27,910 bases of DNA from a virus. The number at the start of each line of letters is the position of its first letter. Position 1 is the stretch's first letter. A model generated the notes under the pieces. The model worked only from the letters and a program-made list of their open reading frames with translations. It had not been told where the DNA came from and did not search any database. The translations under genes and the position numbers were made by a program. The stretch is from positions 1 through 27,910 of the IMG/VR virus record IMGVR_UViG_3300043464_002133. The stretch is one strand, 5' to 3'. Positions 27,755-27,910 of this stretch are shown here, in pieces.

Positions 27755-27910
27755 CGACCATTCGACCATCGACGAGGCCATCGAGACGATCAAGCGTCTC
27801 CGCCAGATGATCCGGAAGGTCTCGTACGTTCCCGCCATCAAGGAAGAGATCGAGAACATCAACCCGGCCGCGATGTTCATCGACGGCATGGACGACGCCA
27901 TCATCGGCTA
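27696..27910 (+). CDS. Conserved phage protein, 3' partial
   Basis: ATG 27696 has a strong GGAGG seven bases upstream. The 71 visible residues begin with a helix (DIEHRLEVMREYYPSDDHST, then IDEAIETIKRLRQMIRKV). They end with AAMFIDGMDDAIIGY at the window edge. A closing FDG-x-DDAIIG motif of this type is familiar from many phage proteins that continue for a few tens of residues; their role is unknown. The gene continues beyond the window. Confidence 0.6.
   Translation, partial: MPVGDIEHRLEVMREYYPSDDHSTIDEAIETIKRLRQMIRKVSYVPAIKEEIENINPAAMFIDGMDDAIIG

Noticed and set aside
1-27910. tRNA genes, CRISPR arrays, insertion sequences, integrase or attachment sites
   Set aside because: No cloverleaf, regularly spaced repeats, transposase or recombinase was recognised by eye. 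The CAGTGGGGG copies are irregularly spaced and on both strands, so they are not a CRISPR.

Overview
The window looks like part of a high-GC tailed double-stranded DNA phage genome, or a phage contig from a metagenome. The signs are tightly packed genes with 4-base start/stop overlaps, a tail-fibre gene with an Mtd-type N-terminus, a holin/spanin-like cassette, and a phage replication set: family A DNA polymerase, SF3 helicase, SSB-like protein, RecA-like ATPase, two nucleases and a uracil-DNA glycosylase. No integrase, tRNA, CRISPR array or insertion sequence is visible. Capsid, portal, terminase and endolysin genes are not in the window. The lipoprotein and spanin-like genes point weakly to a host with two membranes.

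Layout. (1) Bases 1-1157, plus strand: the 3' end of a large, probably virion-internal protein. (2) Bases 1154-21827, minus strand, read from right to left. The SF3 helicase comes first (20400-21827). It is followed by a 455-base non-coding region with a candidate replication origin. Next is an accessory region (13648-19944) of small genes, several with their own terminator and a shared GAGACA-type ribosome-binding leader. Then come small acidic genes, the UDG, DNA polymerase, a HTH protein and an ERCC4 nuclease (9317-13651); two structural proteins, a tail fibre and the lysis-like cassette (5615-9354); and finally a sigma-like protein, a PD-(D/E)XK nuclease, a winged-helix-like protein, a Sak4-like ATPase and an SSB-like protein (1832-5604). 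(3) Bases 21855-27910, plus strand: a Pro/Ala-rich 757-residue protein, a run of very basic small proteins, a 507-residue protein and four small genes, the last cut by the window edge. The two plus-strand blocks probably belong to one late/structural arm of a larger genome.

Working together: helicase, polymerase, UDG, SSB-like protein and nucleases make a replication/recombination module. The sigma-like protein may redirect host RNA polymerase. The fibre and lysis-like genes serve adsorption and exit.

The most unusual signal is a 9-base DNA word, CAGTGGGGG (12 of 16 copies extend to CAGTGGGGGT). It occurs 16 times on both strands across 1.8-25.0 kb. It lies inside genes in all three codon phases and also between genes, three times between a stop codon and its terminator hairpin. 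I know of no description of this sequence. It resembles in behaviour the dispersed repressor sites (stoperators) of mycobacteriophage L5, or a Chi-like recombination word. A second motif, (A)CTGACAG, clusters in the non-coding region beside the helicase with AT-rich purine tracts, as iterons do at an origin.
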